The notes beneath the pieces were generated by a model that ran no database searches, was not told where the DNA came from, and saw only the letters and a program-made list of their open reading frames with translations. Source: Phycisphaeraceae bacterium (GTDB lineage: Bacteria > Planctomycetota > Phycisphaerae > Phycisphaerales > Zrk34). Taken from it: a stretch of DNA of 9,385 bases. The DNA is taken from NCBI GenBank assembly GCA_028281485.1, contig JANQJT010000214.1, positions 1-9,385 of the forward strand, given 5' to 3'. Position numbers and translations under genes: made by a program. Shown here piece by piece: positions 1-8,157 of the stretch (within the stretch, counting starts at the first letter, position 1; every line of letters starts with the position of its first letter).

Positions 1-954
<954 letters not shown>

Positions 955-1007
955 TAGACGAGGGGCCTGCCATTTTGGCAACTTTGTGGGGGTCGGGGTG
1001 GTGTGGG

Positions 1008-1775
1008 TTAGATGGCGGTGAACGCGCCGTCTACGAGCATGGGTTGGCCGGTGATGAAGGAGGCTTCTTGGGAGCAGAGCCAGACGGCGAGGTTGGCGAT
1101 TTCCTCGGGTTCGCCGAAGCGTCCGATGGGGTGTTTTCTGATGATGTCTTTGACGGGGGGAGCGAGGGGTTCGTCGAAGAAGCGGTAGAGCATGTCGGTC
1201 TTGATGCAGGCGGGTGAGACGGCGTTGATGCGGATGCCCCGGAAGCCGACCTCGATGGCGGCGGCCTTGGTGAAACCGTTGACGGCGTGTTTGGCGGCGG
1301 TGTAGATGGCCAGGCCGGGGAATCCGATGGAGCCTGTGATGGAGGAGTTGTTGACGATGGCGCCGCCGGCGGGGTGTTGGGCGAGCATCTGCCTGATCTG
1401 CATCTGCATGCCCCAGAAGACGGCCTTGACGTTGGTGTCGAAGACGCGGTCGTAGTTGTCGTCGTCTTGTTCGGTGAGCTCGGCGAGGTCGCCTTCGATG
1501 CCGGCGTTGTTGAAGGCGGCGTCGATGCGTCCGTACGTTTCGACGGTAAAGTCGTGGAGGGCCTGGAGCTGGGCCTTGTCGGTGACGTCGGTGGCGAGGA
1601 AGGCGGCCTGTCCGCCTTGAGAGTTGATTTCGTCGACGACGGCGAGGGCCTCGGTGTGGTTTCGGTTTCCGATGACGACTTTTGCGTCCTCGGCGGCGAA
1701 CTTGAGCGCGGCGGCGCGGCCGATACCCTTGTTGCCGCCGGTGATGAGCGCGACCTTGTCTGTCATGAGGGCCAT
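1008..1775 (-). CDS. Short-chain dehydrogenase/reductase (classical SDR)
   Basis: This is a complete 255-residue classical SDR, the usual length for the family, predicted to be a cytosolic NAD(P)H-dependent oxidoreductase with a Rossmann fold. The cofactor motif TGGNKGIG spans residues 12-19, NNAG 89-92, and the catalytic tetrad is N115, S145, Y158 and K162 (YTAAK). The C-terminal part carries a GRFGEPEEIA segment and a final G-x-P-x-x-V-DGAF strand, as in FabG-like and glucose-dehydrogenase-like members. The substrate cannot be read from the sequence. The arginine after the second strand (NR at 37-38) would be compatible with NADP use, but this is only suggestive. I chose the ATG at 1775 because GGAG lies 9 nt upstream and the cofactor motif then sits at the normal distance from the N-terminus; an upstream in-frame ATG at 1823 would add 16 residues of no family character. 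The gene is divergent from the GH57 gene. Confidence 0.93.
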   Translation of the reverse strand: MALMTDKVALITGGNKGIGRAAALKFAAEDAKVVIGNRNHTEALAVVDEINSQGGQAAFLATDVTDKAQLQALHDFTVETYGRIDAAFNNAGIEGDLAELTEQDDDNYDRVFDTNVKAVFWGMQMQIRQMLAQHPAGGAIVNNSSITGSIGFPGLAIYTAAKHAVNGFTKAAAIEVGFRGIRINAVSPACIKTDMLYRFFDEPLAPPVKDIIRKHPIGRFGEPEEIANLAVWLCSQEASFITGQPMLVDGAFTAI

Positions 1776-1909
1776 GTGGGGGGACTCCGGGGTTCTACGG
1801 GTTTGGGGGTCATGATATCGCAATTAATATTGGTGTGTGTGGGGTGAGCGTTTCGGTGTGGGGCGTATGCGGTTAGGATGTGTTCTCACGTCTAGTTTGA
1901 GGAGAAGTC
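1776..1909. promoter_or_regulatory. Divergent intergenic region between SDR and GH57 genes
   Basis: These 134 bp must carry the starts of both divergent genes. The middle contains the only AT-rich patch in this part (about 1812-1831). For the - strand, TATCAT at 1812-1817 matches the sigma-70 -10 consensus at five of six positions and would give a leader of roughly 30 nt to the SDR ATG, but no good -35 is present. For the + strand, TAGGAT at 1874-1879 is a weaker -10-like match, also without a recognisable -35. Promoter assignments are tentative. Confidence 0.35.
1899..1907 (+). promoter_or_regulatory. Ribosome binding site of the GH57 gene
   Basis: GAGGAGAAG lies just before the ATG at 1910, with AGGAG ending 5 nt upstream of it. 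It is the clearest Shine-Dalgarno in the window and fixes the start of the glucan branching enzyme. Confidence 0.8.
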
Positions 1910-3610
1910 ATGGCCATTGGCAGCTTTACGTTTGTTCTTCACGGTCACTTGCCGTACGTGCTTCGTCACGGGGTCTGGCCGCACGGTGAGGACTGGTTGT
2001 ACGAGGCGGCGAGCGAGACGTATCTGCCGATCCTCTCGATGCTGGATGAGTGTGAGTATCTGAGCGGCAATCCGAAGCTGACGATGGGTCTGACGCCGGT
2101 GTTGTTGGAGCAGCTGACGCACGAGCACTTCCGGCAGGGCTTCGAGGATTACCTGGCCGACCGCGTGGAGCGTGCGAAGGCGGACCGGGCGGACTTCGAG
2201 AAGCTGGACAACGGCCACATGGTGTACCTGGCTGACGTGTGGGTCGAGTGGTTTGAAAAGCAGCAGCAGCAGTTTTCCGACATGGGTCGGGATATCCCGA
2301 TGGACTACGTGCGGCACAAGGAGGCGGGGCGTCTGGAGATTCTGACGTCGAACGCGACGCACGGGTACATGCCTTTGTTGTATGAGGACTCGTCGATTCG
2401 TGCGCAGATACGCGCGGGGTTGCAGTCGAGCGAGCGGATATTGGGGTACAAGCCGACGGGGATGTGGTTGCCGGAGTGCGCGTACCGTCCGCAGGGTGAT
2501 TGGACGCCGCCGATCAACTGGGGCTGGAAGGGCAATCGGATCGGCATCGAGCACATGGTGGCGGACGAGGGGATCACACACTTTTATGTTGAGAACCATC
2601 TGATCGAGGGGGCGAACAGTGAGTGGGTGAACAACGACGGGTGGCAGAAGGTGGACTGGGAAGAGGGTCGGAAGTACGCGTCGCGCGGTTGGCGTGACGT
2701 GCACGAGCCGAACCTGGTCAATAGTGACGGGAGCAGCCCGGGGCGTGTGGCGGCGTTTGCGCGCGACCCGGTAATCTGTGAGAAGGTGTGGAGCGGTCAC
2801 TTCGGTTACCCGGCCGCGGGTGAGTACCTGGAGTTTCACAAGAAGTGGGGGCCGCGGCGTGGTTTGCGTTACTGGAAGGTGACGGGGAACAAGGTGGACC
2901 TGGGTGACAAGCACCTGTACTACCCGGAGAACATCGGTGGCAAGATTCACGAGCACGCCAGCGACTTCTGCAACAACGTGAAGACGGAGCTGTGGGATTA
3001 TCACCGCAAGACGGGTCGGCACGGCGTGGTGACGGCGTGTTTCGATGCGGAGCTGTTTGGGCACTGGTGGTTCGAGGGGCCGCAGTTCTTGCGGGACGTG
3101 ATGTTGAACCTGAACGCGGACCCGGACGTGGACGTGTGCACGAGCGAGGAGTATCTGGAGCATCATCCGCCGGACAAGGCGGTGAGTCTGCCGGAGGGCT
3201 CGTGGGGCGAGGACGGGGATCACCGCGTGTGGTCGAACGAGCAGGTGAACTGGATGTGGGACATCGAGTATCGCTGTGAGACGACGTTCGGTCGGCTGAC
3301 CGACGAGCTGGATTGGGAAAAGAACGATCATCAGCGTGAGCTTTTAGAGAAGGCGGGCCGCGAGCTGCTGCTGTTGCAGGCGAGCGATTGGCCTTTTGTG
3401 ATCCGGCGCGGCCAGGCGGTGGACTACGGCATCAAGCGATACATGCAGCACGTGGCGCGTTTCGAGACGCTGGTGGACCTGGCGGAGAAGGTGAGCCAGG
3501 ACACGAACTACCTGAATCGGCTGAGCGAGGTCGAGGCGCACGAGGTGGAAGACGCGGACATCCATGACATTATCTTCCCGAAGATCTGGCTGGATTGGTG
3601 GCGGATGTGA
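1910..3610 (+). CDS. GH57 1,4-alpha-glucan branching enzyme
   Basis: This 566-residue protein is recognisable as a glycoside hydrolase family 57 branching enzyme, which transfers alpha-1,4-glucan segments to form alpha-1,6 branches in glycogen-like storage polymer in the cytoplasm. The N-terminal HGHLPYV (residues 11-17) is conserved region 1 of the (beta/alpha)7 barrel. WLPECAY contains E189, matching the nucleophile of characterised archaeal GH57 branching enzymes, and FDAELFGHWWFEG contains D379, matching the acid/base. The C-terminal helical region has a typical LLLLQASDWPF segment followed by AVDYGIKRY. The length fits the family (about 520-570). The family also contains amylases and amylopullulanases, but the WLPECAY and FDAELFGHWW signatures favour branching activity. 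No other glycogen gene is adjacent. The start is fixed by a strong Shine-Dalgarno. Codons end mostly in G (GTG, CTG, GCG), unlike the C-ending codons of the - strand genes. The stop is followed within 20 bp by the AT-rich gene. Confidence 0.93.
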   Translation: MAIGSFTFVLHGHLPYVLRHGVWPHGEDWLYEAASETYLPILSMLDECEYLSGNPKLTMGLTPVLLEQLTHEHFRQGFEDYLADRVERAKADRADFEKLDNGHMVYLADVWVEWFEKQQQQFSDMGRDIPMDYVRHKEAGRLEILTSNATHGYMPLLYEDSSIRAQIRAGLQSSERILGYKPTGMWLPECAYRPQGDWTPPINWGWKGNRIGIEHMVADEGITHFYVENHLIEGANSEWVNNDGWQKVDWEEGRKYASRGWRDVHEPNLVNSDGSSPGRVAAFARDPVICEKVWSGHFGYPAAGEYLEFHKKWGPRRGLRYWKVTGNKVDLGDKHLYYPENIGGKIHEHASDFCNNVKTELWDYHRKTGRHGVVTACFDAELFGHWWFEGPQFLRDVMLNLNADPDVDVCTSEEYLEHHPPDKAVSLPEGSWGEDGDHRVWSNEQVNWMWDIEYRCETTFGRLTDELDWEKNDHQRELLEKAGRELLLLQASDWPFVIRRGQAVDYGIKRYMQHVARFETLVDLAEKVSQDTNYLNRLSEVEAHEVEDADIHDIIFPKIWLDWWRM

Positions 3611-3629
3611 GATCGGTGTGAGATTAGAC

Positions 3630-4652
3630 ATGTCTCCTGATGAGCGATTTGATCGGAATGCTGCGTTCTCAATGAAATTCGAGAACCCTGCATTGGATGA
3701 GCCCGATCCGATCTATGATCTTGTTGTTGTCGAAGATGACTTATTGTCTTTTCAGCACAACAGCATTGCAAAGGTATTGCCTGCGGAAGTCATTGATCCT
3801 AATAACGAAGCTCCAGAGACCAAGCATGGATATCAAATCCTCTATCACGTGGGCTCAAAGAATCCTGTCGTGGCAAGGACTATTCTGCAGTCAAAAGATA
3901 TACTGGGATCAGTGATACTCAGGCAGGGGATCCACAAGAAATCTTTATTAGCTCATATGTGGAAGTGCTCGCGGCATCTGATTGAGTGTGAGCTGGTACT
4001 GAATAGTATTGTTAGCGATACAACGCACTTGATGACTAAATGCGATGATGTAATCGAGCTACATAAAAAGGCTAGTCACATACCTACTCTGCCGCAGGTA
4101 CCAAATTTAGAACAGCGTGTTGTTAGTTATCTTGGTAATGGTAAGCGGCTATTAGAAGAAGCGCATCGTTTTCTTTGTATATTTTATGATGCGCCTGATT
4201 GCGATGCTAATTTTCAAGCATATCTGGATTGGATGTTTAAGCACTGCCCTGGGGCTGAATATGTCGTAAAGTTGCTTGAGGGTGACAGGGATTGGATTAA
4301 GCAAATGGCATGGTGTCGCAATGCATTAGATATTAATCATGCTAAGTCCGGATTCAGTGTGACAATCAATAATTTTAAGTTGTATCCAGGAAATAAATTT
4401 GCGACACCAACGTGGGAGAGCGATTTCTCTGCGAAAGGTGGAGTGGCTCTGAGTAAACCAACCGATCTATTGCATGATTTGGGTGTATTTCGTTCAAATA
4501 TGCTCACGTTTCTAGAGGAACTCTTCTTGTTGTGTATACGTGACAACTGGGATAACCGATTTGGTTTTGTTATAAGCAAGAACAGCGATGATTGCGTATC
4601 AATTGAATGCCCAACCCTTTATAAGGTCGGTATAACTAAAAGCATAATATGA
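3630..4652 (+). CDS. Unknown AT-rich gene, possible HEPN-like protein
   Basis: This encodes 340 residues from the ATG at 3630 (MSPDERFDRN). I do not recognise it as a named family. Hand counts of two sample lines give about 38 and 47 % G+C, against about 70 % in flanking genes, and it freely uses TTA, ATA and AGA codons that neighbours avoid. There is no signal peptide or clear membrane segment; the protein looks soluble and largely helical, with leucine-rich helices around the middle and near the C-terminus (TFLEELFLLCIRD). A segment WCRNALDINH places R230 and H237 in an R-x6-H arrangement with an asparagine after the arginine, as in many HEPN RNase domains; this is suggestive only. The start is uncertain: an in-frame GTG at 3618 and an ATG at 3564 inside the GH57 gene also exist, and no start has a strong Shine-Dalgarno. 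It begins 19 bp after the GH57 stop without an evident promoter, so it may be expressed by read-through. It appears intact and ends at a strong terminator. Confidence 0.75.
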   Translation: MSPDERFDRNAAFSMKFENPALDEPDPIYDLVVVEDDLLSFQHNSIAKVLPAEVIDPNNEAPETKHGYQILYHVGSKNPVVARTILQSKDILGSVILRQGIHKKSLLAHMWKCSRHLIECELVLNSIVSDTTHLMTKCDDVIELHKKASHIPTLPQVPNLEQRVVSYLGNGKRLLEEAHRFLCIFYDAPDCDANFQAYLDWMFKHCPGAEYVVKLLEGDRDWIKQMAWCRNALDINHAKSGFSVTINNFKLYPGNKFATPTWESDFSAKGGVALSKPTDLLHDLGVFRSNMLTFLEELFLLCIRDNWDNRFGFVISKNSDDCVSIECPTLYKVGITKSII

Positions 4653-4678
4653 GTAGCCACTCATGTACGAGTTATTAT

Positions 4679-4711
4679 AAAAAGCCCACGCGTGAGTGCG
4701 TGGGCTTTTTT
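4679..4711. terminator. Bidirectional intrinsic terminator
   Basis: A perfect 13-bp stem is formed by AAAAAGCCCACGC (4679-4691) and GCGTGGGCTTTTT (4698-4710) around a 6-nt loop, with a further T at 4711. The GC-rich core is flanked by an A-tract on the left and a T-tract on the right, so each strand yields a hairpin followed by U residues. It lies 26 bp after the AT-rich gene's stop and 27 bp past the rseP stop, and can end both convergent transcripts. Confidence 0.93.
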
Positions 4712-4738
4712 GTTGAGTGTGGTGTTGTGTGGGGAGGG

Positions 4739-6874
4739 TTAGCCGAGGTAGTGCTGGAGGTTGACGAAGAGGTCGTTCTTGGTGACGTAGATGAAGACGA
4801 AGGCGAGGAGTGCGAGGCCGGCGACGGTGATGGCGTTCATGACGGGTTCGGGGAGGGGTTTGCCGCGGATCTTTTCGAGTATGAGCAGGACGAAGTGTCC
4901 GCCGTCAACGATGGGCAGGGGTAGGAAGTTGATGACGGCGAGGTTGATGGAGATGAGTCCGAGGAAGTAGAGGAAGTAGCCGAAGCCCTTTTCGACGAAT
5001 CGCTTGCCCATGAAGCCCATGCCGATGGGGCCGGCGAGCTTGTCGGTGGGGACGGAGCCCTGGAAGAGTCGGGCGAGCATGACGTAGGTCTGGACGAGGA
5101 ACTGCTTGGACTTGTGTGCGCCGTAGGCGAGGGCCTCGGCGGGGTTGTTGGTCTGGAACATGACCTCGTTGGGCTGGAGTAGAGCGGTGAGGGGTGTGGT
5201 CCAGGCGAGGGTTTGGAGGGGGGCGAGGTGGTCGGCGGTGAGTTCGGCGGTGACGGTGTTGAATGTTCCGCCGAGCAGGGGTTCGGTGACGTCGAGCTTG
5301 ACGTTGCCGGGGCCGGCGGTGGTGAGGGCGCGGCGGATGTCGGTGAAGTTGTCGATGGGCTTGCCGTTGATGGTGTTGATGGCGGTGCCGGGGGCGAGGT
5401 TGGCGTCGGCAAACGGGGAGTCGGGTGAGATGGCGAGGATGTGATTGGTGCGGGTGGTGGGGCCCATGCCGATACCGATCATCTCGTCGGAATCGCGCGG
5501 GATGGTGAGGTCGAGGGATTGTCCGTCGCGGATGACGGTGATCCTGACGTCGCCGGTGGTGGACTTGATGGCGTTGGCCATCTGCTTGCTGTTGGGCCAG
5601 GCCTGACCGTTGGTGGCGGCGACGACGTCGCCGATTTTCAGGATGCCGTGGGCGGGTTTGCCTTCGGCGACGAGGTTGATGGCGATGGCGGGTTGGAGGC
5701 CGAGCAGGTGTGCGTGGGGTTTATCGTCGTTTTCGGGTTCGTGGATCTGCAGCCGCGTGGCGACGGGGATGGTGATGGGTTGATCGTTTTGATCGGTGGT
5801 GATGACGAGGTGGTCGGGGCCGGTCTGGAGGAGCTGTTCGATCTGCCAGGCGTGAGAGAGGGTTCGGCCGTTGAGGGTGGTGACGGTGGTGTCGAGGGCG
5901 AGGCCTTCGATGTTGTATTCGGCGACGAACTTGTCGAAGACGGTGCGGTTTTGTTTTTCGGAGTCGTCGAAGAGCGCGAGGGATTGTGTGGGTGCGATGC
6001 CGACTTCCATGAGGCCGGCGGTTCCCTTGACGGGGACGATGTCGAAGGTGAGTTCGGTGACAGAGCCGTCGGGGAGCGTGCGTTTGACGACGTATTCGAT
6101 GGGCTGGCCGGCCTTGGCCAGTGCGTTGGTCATGCGGATGTCGCTGAAGTCCTTGGGTTTGACGCCGTCGATGAGGATGATTTCGTCGCCGGGCTTGATG
6201 CCGACGATGTCGGGGTTGTCTTTGGCGACGACGGAGGCGGCGGGGCTGTCGGTTGGGATGGAGCCGACGACGACGGGGATCATGGGCACGCCGACCATGG
6301 GGGCGGCGGTGAGGAAGGGGACGGCGATGATGAGGTTCATGATGACGCCGGCGGAGATGACGGCCATGCGTGCGGCGATGGGTTTGCGGTTGTAGGCGCG
6401 AGGGTTTTCGCTGGTGGCGTTGGGGTTCATGTCCTCCTGGCCGAGCATCTTGACGTATCCGCCGAGGGGCAGGACGTTGAGGCGGTATTCGGTCTCGGAG
6501 AGGCCGAGTTCCTGTGTGGCGGCTTCGAGCAGGCGGTAGTCGATCCTGGCGAGGTCTTCGAGCGATTTGATGGGGACCGGTTCGATGGCGGAGAGGATGT
6601 TGTACCTGGAGCGGAAGTCGGGGTCCTTGGGTGCGTCGCCGTTGAGGAAGTCTGCGATGCGCTGGTAGTACTCGGGCTCGGTGGAGCCGCGTCGGATGCC
6701 CATGCCCTTGCGGTAGGACCATGCGGCCTTGCCGAAGCCGACGGCGAACTGGTCGCAGCGGATGCCGACCCACTTGGCGACGAGGAAGTGGCCGAGTTCG
6801 TGCATGAAGATGATGAAGCCGAGGCCGAGTAGGACGAGGCCGAGCATGGCGGCGAACTCGAGTGTTTGAAGCAT
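4739..6874 (-). CDS. rseP: RseP-type site-2 protease, membrane zinc metalloprotease, enlarged
   Basis: This 711-residue intramembrane protease of the M50 family is predicted to sit in the cytoplasmic membrane; relatives cleave anti-sigma factors and remnant signal peptides within the bilayer. The first membrane segment (about 7-30) carries HELGH with zinc ligands H25 and H29 and catalytic E26. NVLPLGGYVKM follows at 133-143, a second membrane segment lies near 172-198, and the C-terminal core has LAGPIGM, then NFLPLPIVDGG with third ligand D657, and a last membrane segment near 680-702. It is much longer than E. coli RseP (450). The extra length comes from about 70 residues between the GFGK segment (46-49) and the GGYVKM core (residues 57-128), and from a large periplasmic region (about 200-545) with at least three PDZ-like modules containing IKPGDEI, LKIGDVV and LAPGTAI turns. 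All catalytic residues are present. The ATG at 6874 has AGGA 10 nt upstream. It lies 98 bp downstream of dxr and is probably in the same operon. Confidence 0.95.
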   Translation of the reverse strand: MLQTLEFAAMLGLVLLGLGFIIFMHELGHFLVAKWVGIRCDQFAVGFGKAAWSYRKGMGIRRGSTEPEYYQRIADFLNGDAPKDPDFRSRYNILSAIEPVPIKSLEDLARIDYRLLEAATQELGLSETEYRLNVLPLGGYVKMLGQEDMNPNATSENPRAYNRKPIAARMAVISAGVIMNLIIAVPFLTAAPMVGVPMIPVVVGSIPTDSPAASVVAKDNPDIVGIKPGDEIILIDGVKPKDFSDIRMTNALAKAGQPIEYVVKRTLPDGSVTELTFDIVPVKGTAGLMEVGIAPTQSLALFDDSEKQNRTVFDKFVAEYNIEGLALDTTVTTLNGRTLSHAWQIEQLLQTGPDHLVITTDQNDQPITIPVATRLQIHEPENDDKPHAHLLGLQPAIAINLVAEGKPAHGILKIGDVVAATNGQAWPNSKQMANAIKSTTGDVRITVIRDGQSLDLTIPRDSDEMIGIGMGPTTRTNHILAISPDSPFADANLAPGTAINTINGKPIDNFTDIRRALTTAGPGNVKLDVTEPLLGGTFNTVTAELTADHLAPLQTLAWTTPLTALLQPNEVMFQTNNPAEALAYGAHKSKQFLVQTYVMLARLFQGSVPTDKLAGPIGMGFMGKRFVEKGFGYFLYFLGLISINLAVINFLPLPIVDGGHFVLLILEKIRGKPLPEPVMNAITVAGLALLAFVFIYVTKNDLFVNLQHYLG

Positions 6875-6972
6875 GGGTGGGGGGTCCTGTGGAAAGTCTT
6901 GTGTTTGGCTAACTATCGGTCATTCGGGGTGATTATTGTAGGATTGACGCGGAAGCGGAGTGAGGGTTTCGA
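6875..6972 (-). other. dxr-rseP intergenic spacer
   Basis: This 98-bp gap separates the dxr stop from the rseP start. It is less G+C-rich than the genes in its middle part. A -10-like TACAAT is present on the - strand (6935-6940), but the position 17 bp upstream reads TCACTC, a poor -35, so an internal promoter for rseP is possible but not supported. No terminator hairpin is visible, consistent with read-through from dxr. Confidence 0.4.
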
Positions 6973-8157
6973 TTAAAAACCGGCTTTAGAGGGCGTGGCG
7001 ACGAGAGAGCGGACGAGCTGGCGGGCCTGTGCGTCGGCGTCGAGGACGGTTTGCAGGTCGTCGGCGGGGGCGGAGGGGATTCGGTCGAGTGCGGTTTCGA
7101 CGAGTTGTACGATGCGTCCGAAGGGGATGTTCGCGTCGAGGAAAGCGTCGACGGCGGCCTCCTTGGCGGCGTTGAGGACGGCGCCGCTGGTTCCGCCGGT
7201 CTCGATGACGCGGTAGGCCAGGGGCAGGGCGGGGAAGCGGTCGTGATCGGGGGGCTCGAAGTCGAGCGTGCGGAGGGTGGACCAGTCGAGTGGGTCGCCT
7301 GCGCCGGTGAATCGGTCGGGCCAGGTGAGTGCGTACTGGATGGGGGTGCGCATGTCGGGTGTGCCGAGTTGGGCGAGGATGGAGTGGTCGGTGAACTCGA
7401 CGAAGCTGTGCGCGATGGACTGGGGGTGGATGATGACGTCGATCCGGTCGGCGGGGAGGTCGAACAGCCAGTGGGCCTCGATGATCTCGAGGGCCTTGTT
7501 CATCATGGTGGCCGAGTCGATGGTGATGCGTGTGCCCATGTCCCAGGTGGGGTGGTTGAGGGCTTGGGCGATGGTGGCGTTTTGGATCTGGTCCTTGGTC
7601 CAGGTGCGGAAGGGGCCGCCGGAGGCGGTGAGGACGATGCGCTTGAGGTGTGAGTTGATGTGGGTGGCGGCGTGGGACTGGATGCACTGGAAGATGGCGG
7701 AGTGTTCGGAGTCGATCGGGAGGATGGGGACGTTGTGTTTTTGAGCGAGGGGCATGACGATCTGGCCGGCGGTGACGAGGGTCTCCTTGTTGGCCAGTGC
7801 GATGGTCATGCCTTTTTCGATGGCGCGTACGGTGGCGGGCAGTCCGGCTGCGCCGACGATGGCGTTGACGAGGATGTCGGCGTCGAGTGCGTCGACGAGT
7901 TGGGCTGCGGCGTCGGGGCCGGTGTAGAGGTGGGGGGCGGAGAGGTTGTGGTCGGGTGCGGGGTTGCAGAGCGCGACGTGGGGGATGTCAAAGTCGGCGA
8001 CCTGTTGTGCGAGGAGCTGGTGGTTTGAGCCGGCGGCGATGCCGACGACCCGGAAGCGTCCGTCGAGGTTGCGGAGGCATTCGAGGGTCTGTGTGCCGAT
8101 GCTGCCGGTGGACCCGAGCAGGATCAGGCGTCGGGGTTGGTGGGGCGCGTCGGTCAT
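6973..8157 (-). CDS. dxr: 1-deoxy-D-xylulose 5-phosphate reductoisomerase
   Basis: This enzyme catalyses the NADPH-dependent rearrangement and reduction of DXP to 2-C-methyl-D-erythritol 4-phosphate, the first committed step of the MEP isoprenoid pathway, in the cytosol. At 394 residues it has the normal family length. GSTGSIG at 15-21 is the NADPH-binding motif, and NKETLVTAG follows in the middle of the N-terminal domain. DSEHSAIFQC provides metal ligands D149 and E151, LTASGGPFR is the conserved loop, and DSATMMNKALE carries N220, K221 and third ligand E224, corresponding to E. coli N227, K228 and E231. Nothing essential is missing. The ATG at 8157 overlaps the stop of the upstream RNase gene in ATGA, with only a weak Shine-Dalgarno, which points to translational coupling. 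Proximity of dxr to an rseP gene is common in bacteria. Confidence 0.98.
   Translation of the reverse strand: MTDAPHQPRRLILLGSTGSIGTQTLECLRNLDGRFRVVGIAAGSNHQLLAQQVADFDIPHVALCNPAPDHNLSAPHLYTGPDAAAQLVDALDADILVNAIVGAAGLPATVRAIEKGMTIALANKETLVTAGQIVMPLAQKHNVPILPIDSEHSAIFQCIQSHAATHINSHLKRIVLTASGGPFRTWTKDQIQNATIAQALNHPTWDMGTRITIDSATMMNKALEIIEAHWLFDLPADRIDVIIHPQSIAHSFVEFTDHSILAQLGTPDMRTPIQYALTWPDRFTGAGDPLDWSTLRTLDFEPPDHDRFPALPLAYRVIETGGTSGAVLNAAKEAAVDAFLDANIPFGRIVQLVETALDRIPSAPADDLQTVLDADAQARQLVRSLVATPSKAGF

Noticed and set aside
968..980. Small palindrome TGCCA-TTT-TGGCA between SDR and regulator
   Set aside because: The 5-bp stem without a T-tract is too weak for a terminator, and there is no evidence for an operator beyond the symmetry.
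1776..1823. Upstream ATG at 1823 for the SDR gene
   Set aside because: It would add 16 residues not seen in the family and place the start inside the AT-rich putative promoter; the ATG at 1775 has a GGAG at good distance.
1892..3331. 479-codon open frame on the - strand across the GH57 gene
   Set aside because: It is antisense to a gene with clear catalytic motifs, and its translation is rich in R, H, V and L without any family motif. The long open frame follows from the G-rich + strand and biased codons.
3564..3629. N-terminal extension of the AT-rich gene from the ATG at 3564
   Set aside because: The extra 22 codons lie inside the GH57 coding sequence and read as a frame shadow (MTLSSRRSGW); composition changes only after 3610.
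5441..6832. 463-codon open frame on the + strand opposite rseP
   Set aside because: The translation is extremely rich in G, D, V and E, as expected from the reverse complement of a C-ending-codon gene. The rseP frame has all zinc ligands and domains. Similar antisense frames over dxr and the RNase gene are shadows for the same reason.
6945..6972. TTGACG-containing possible promoter on the + strand near the dxr stop
   Set aside because: No acceptable -10 lies 16-18 bp downstream, and there is no + strand gene to the right.
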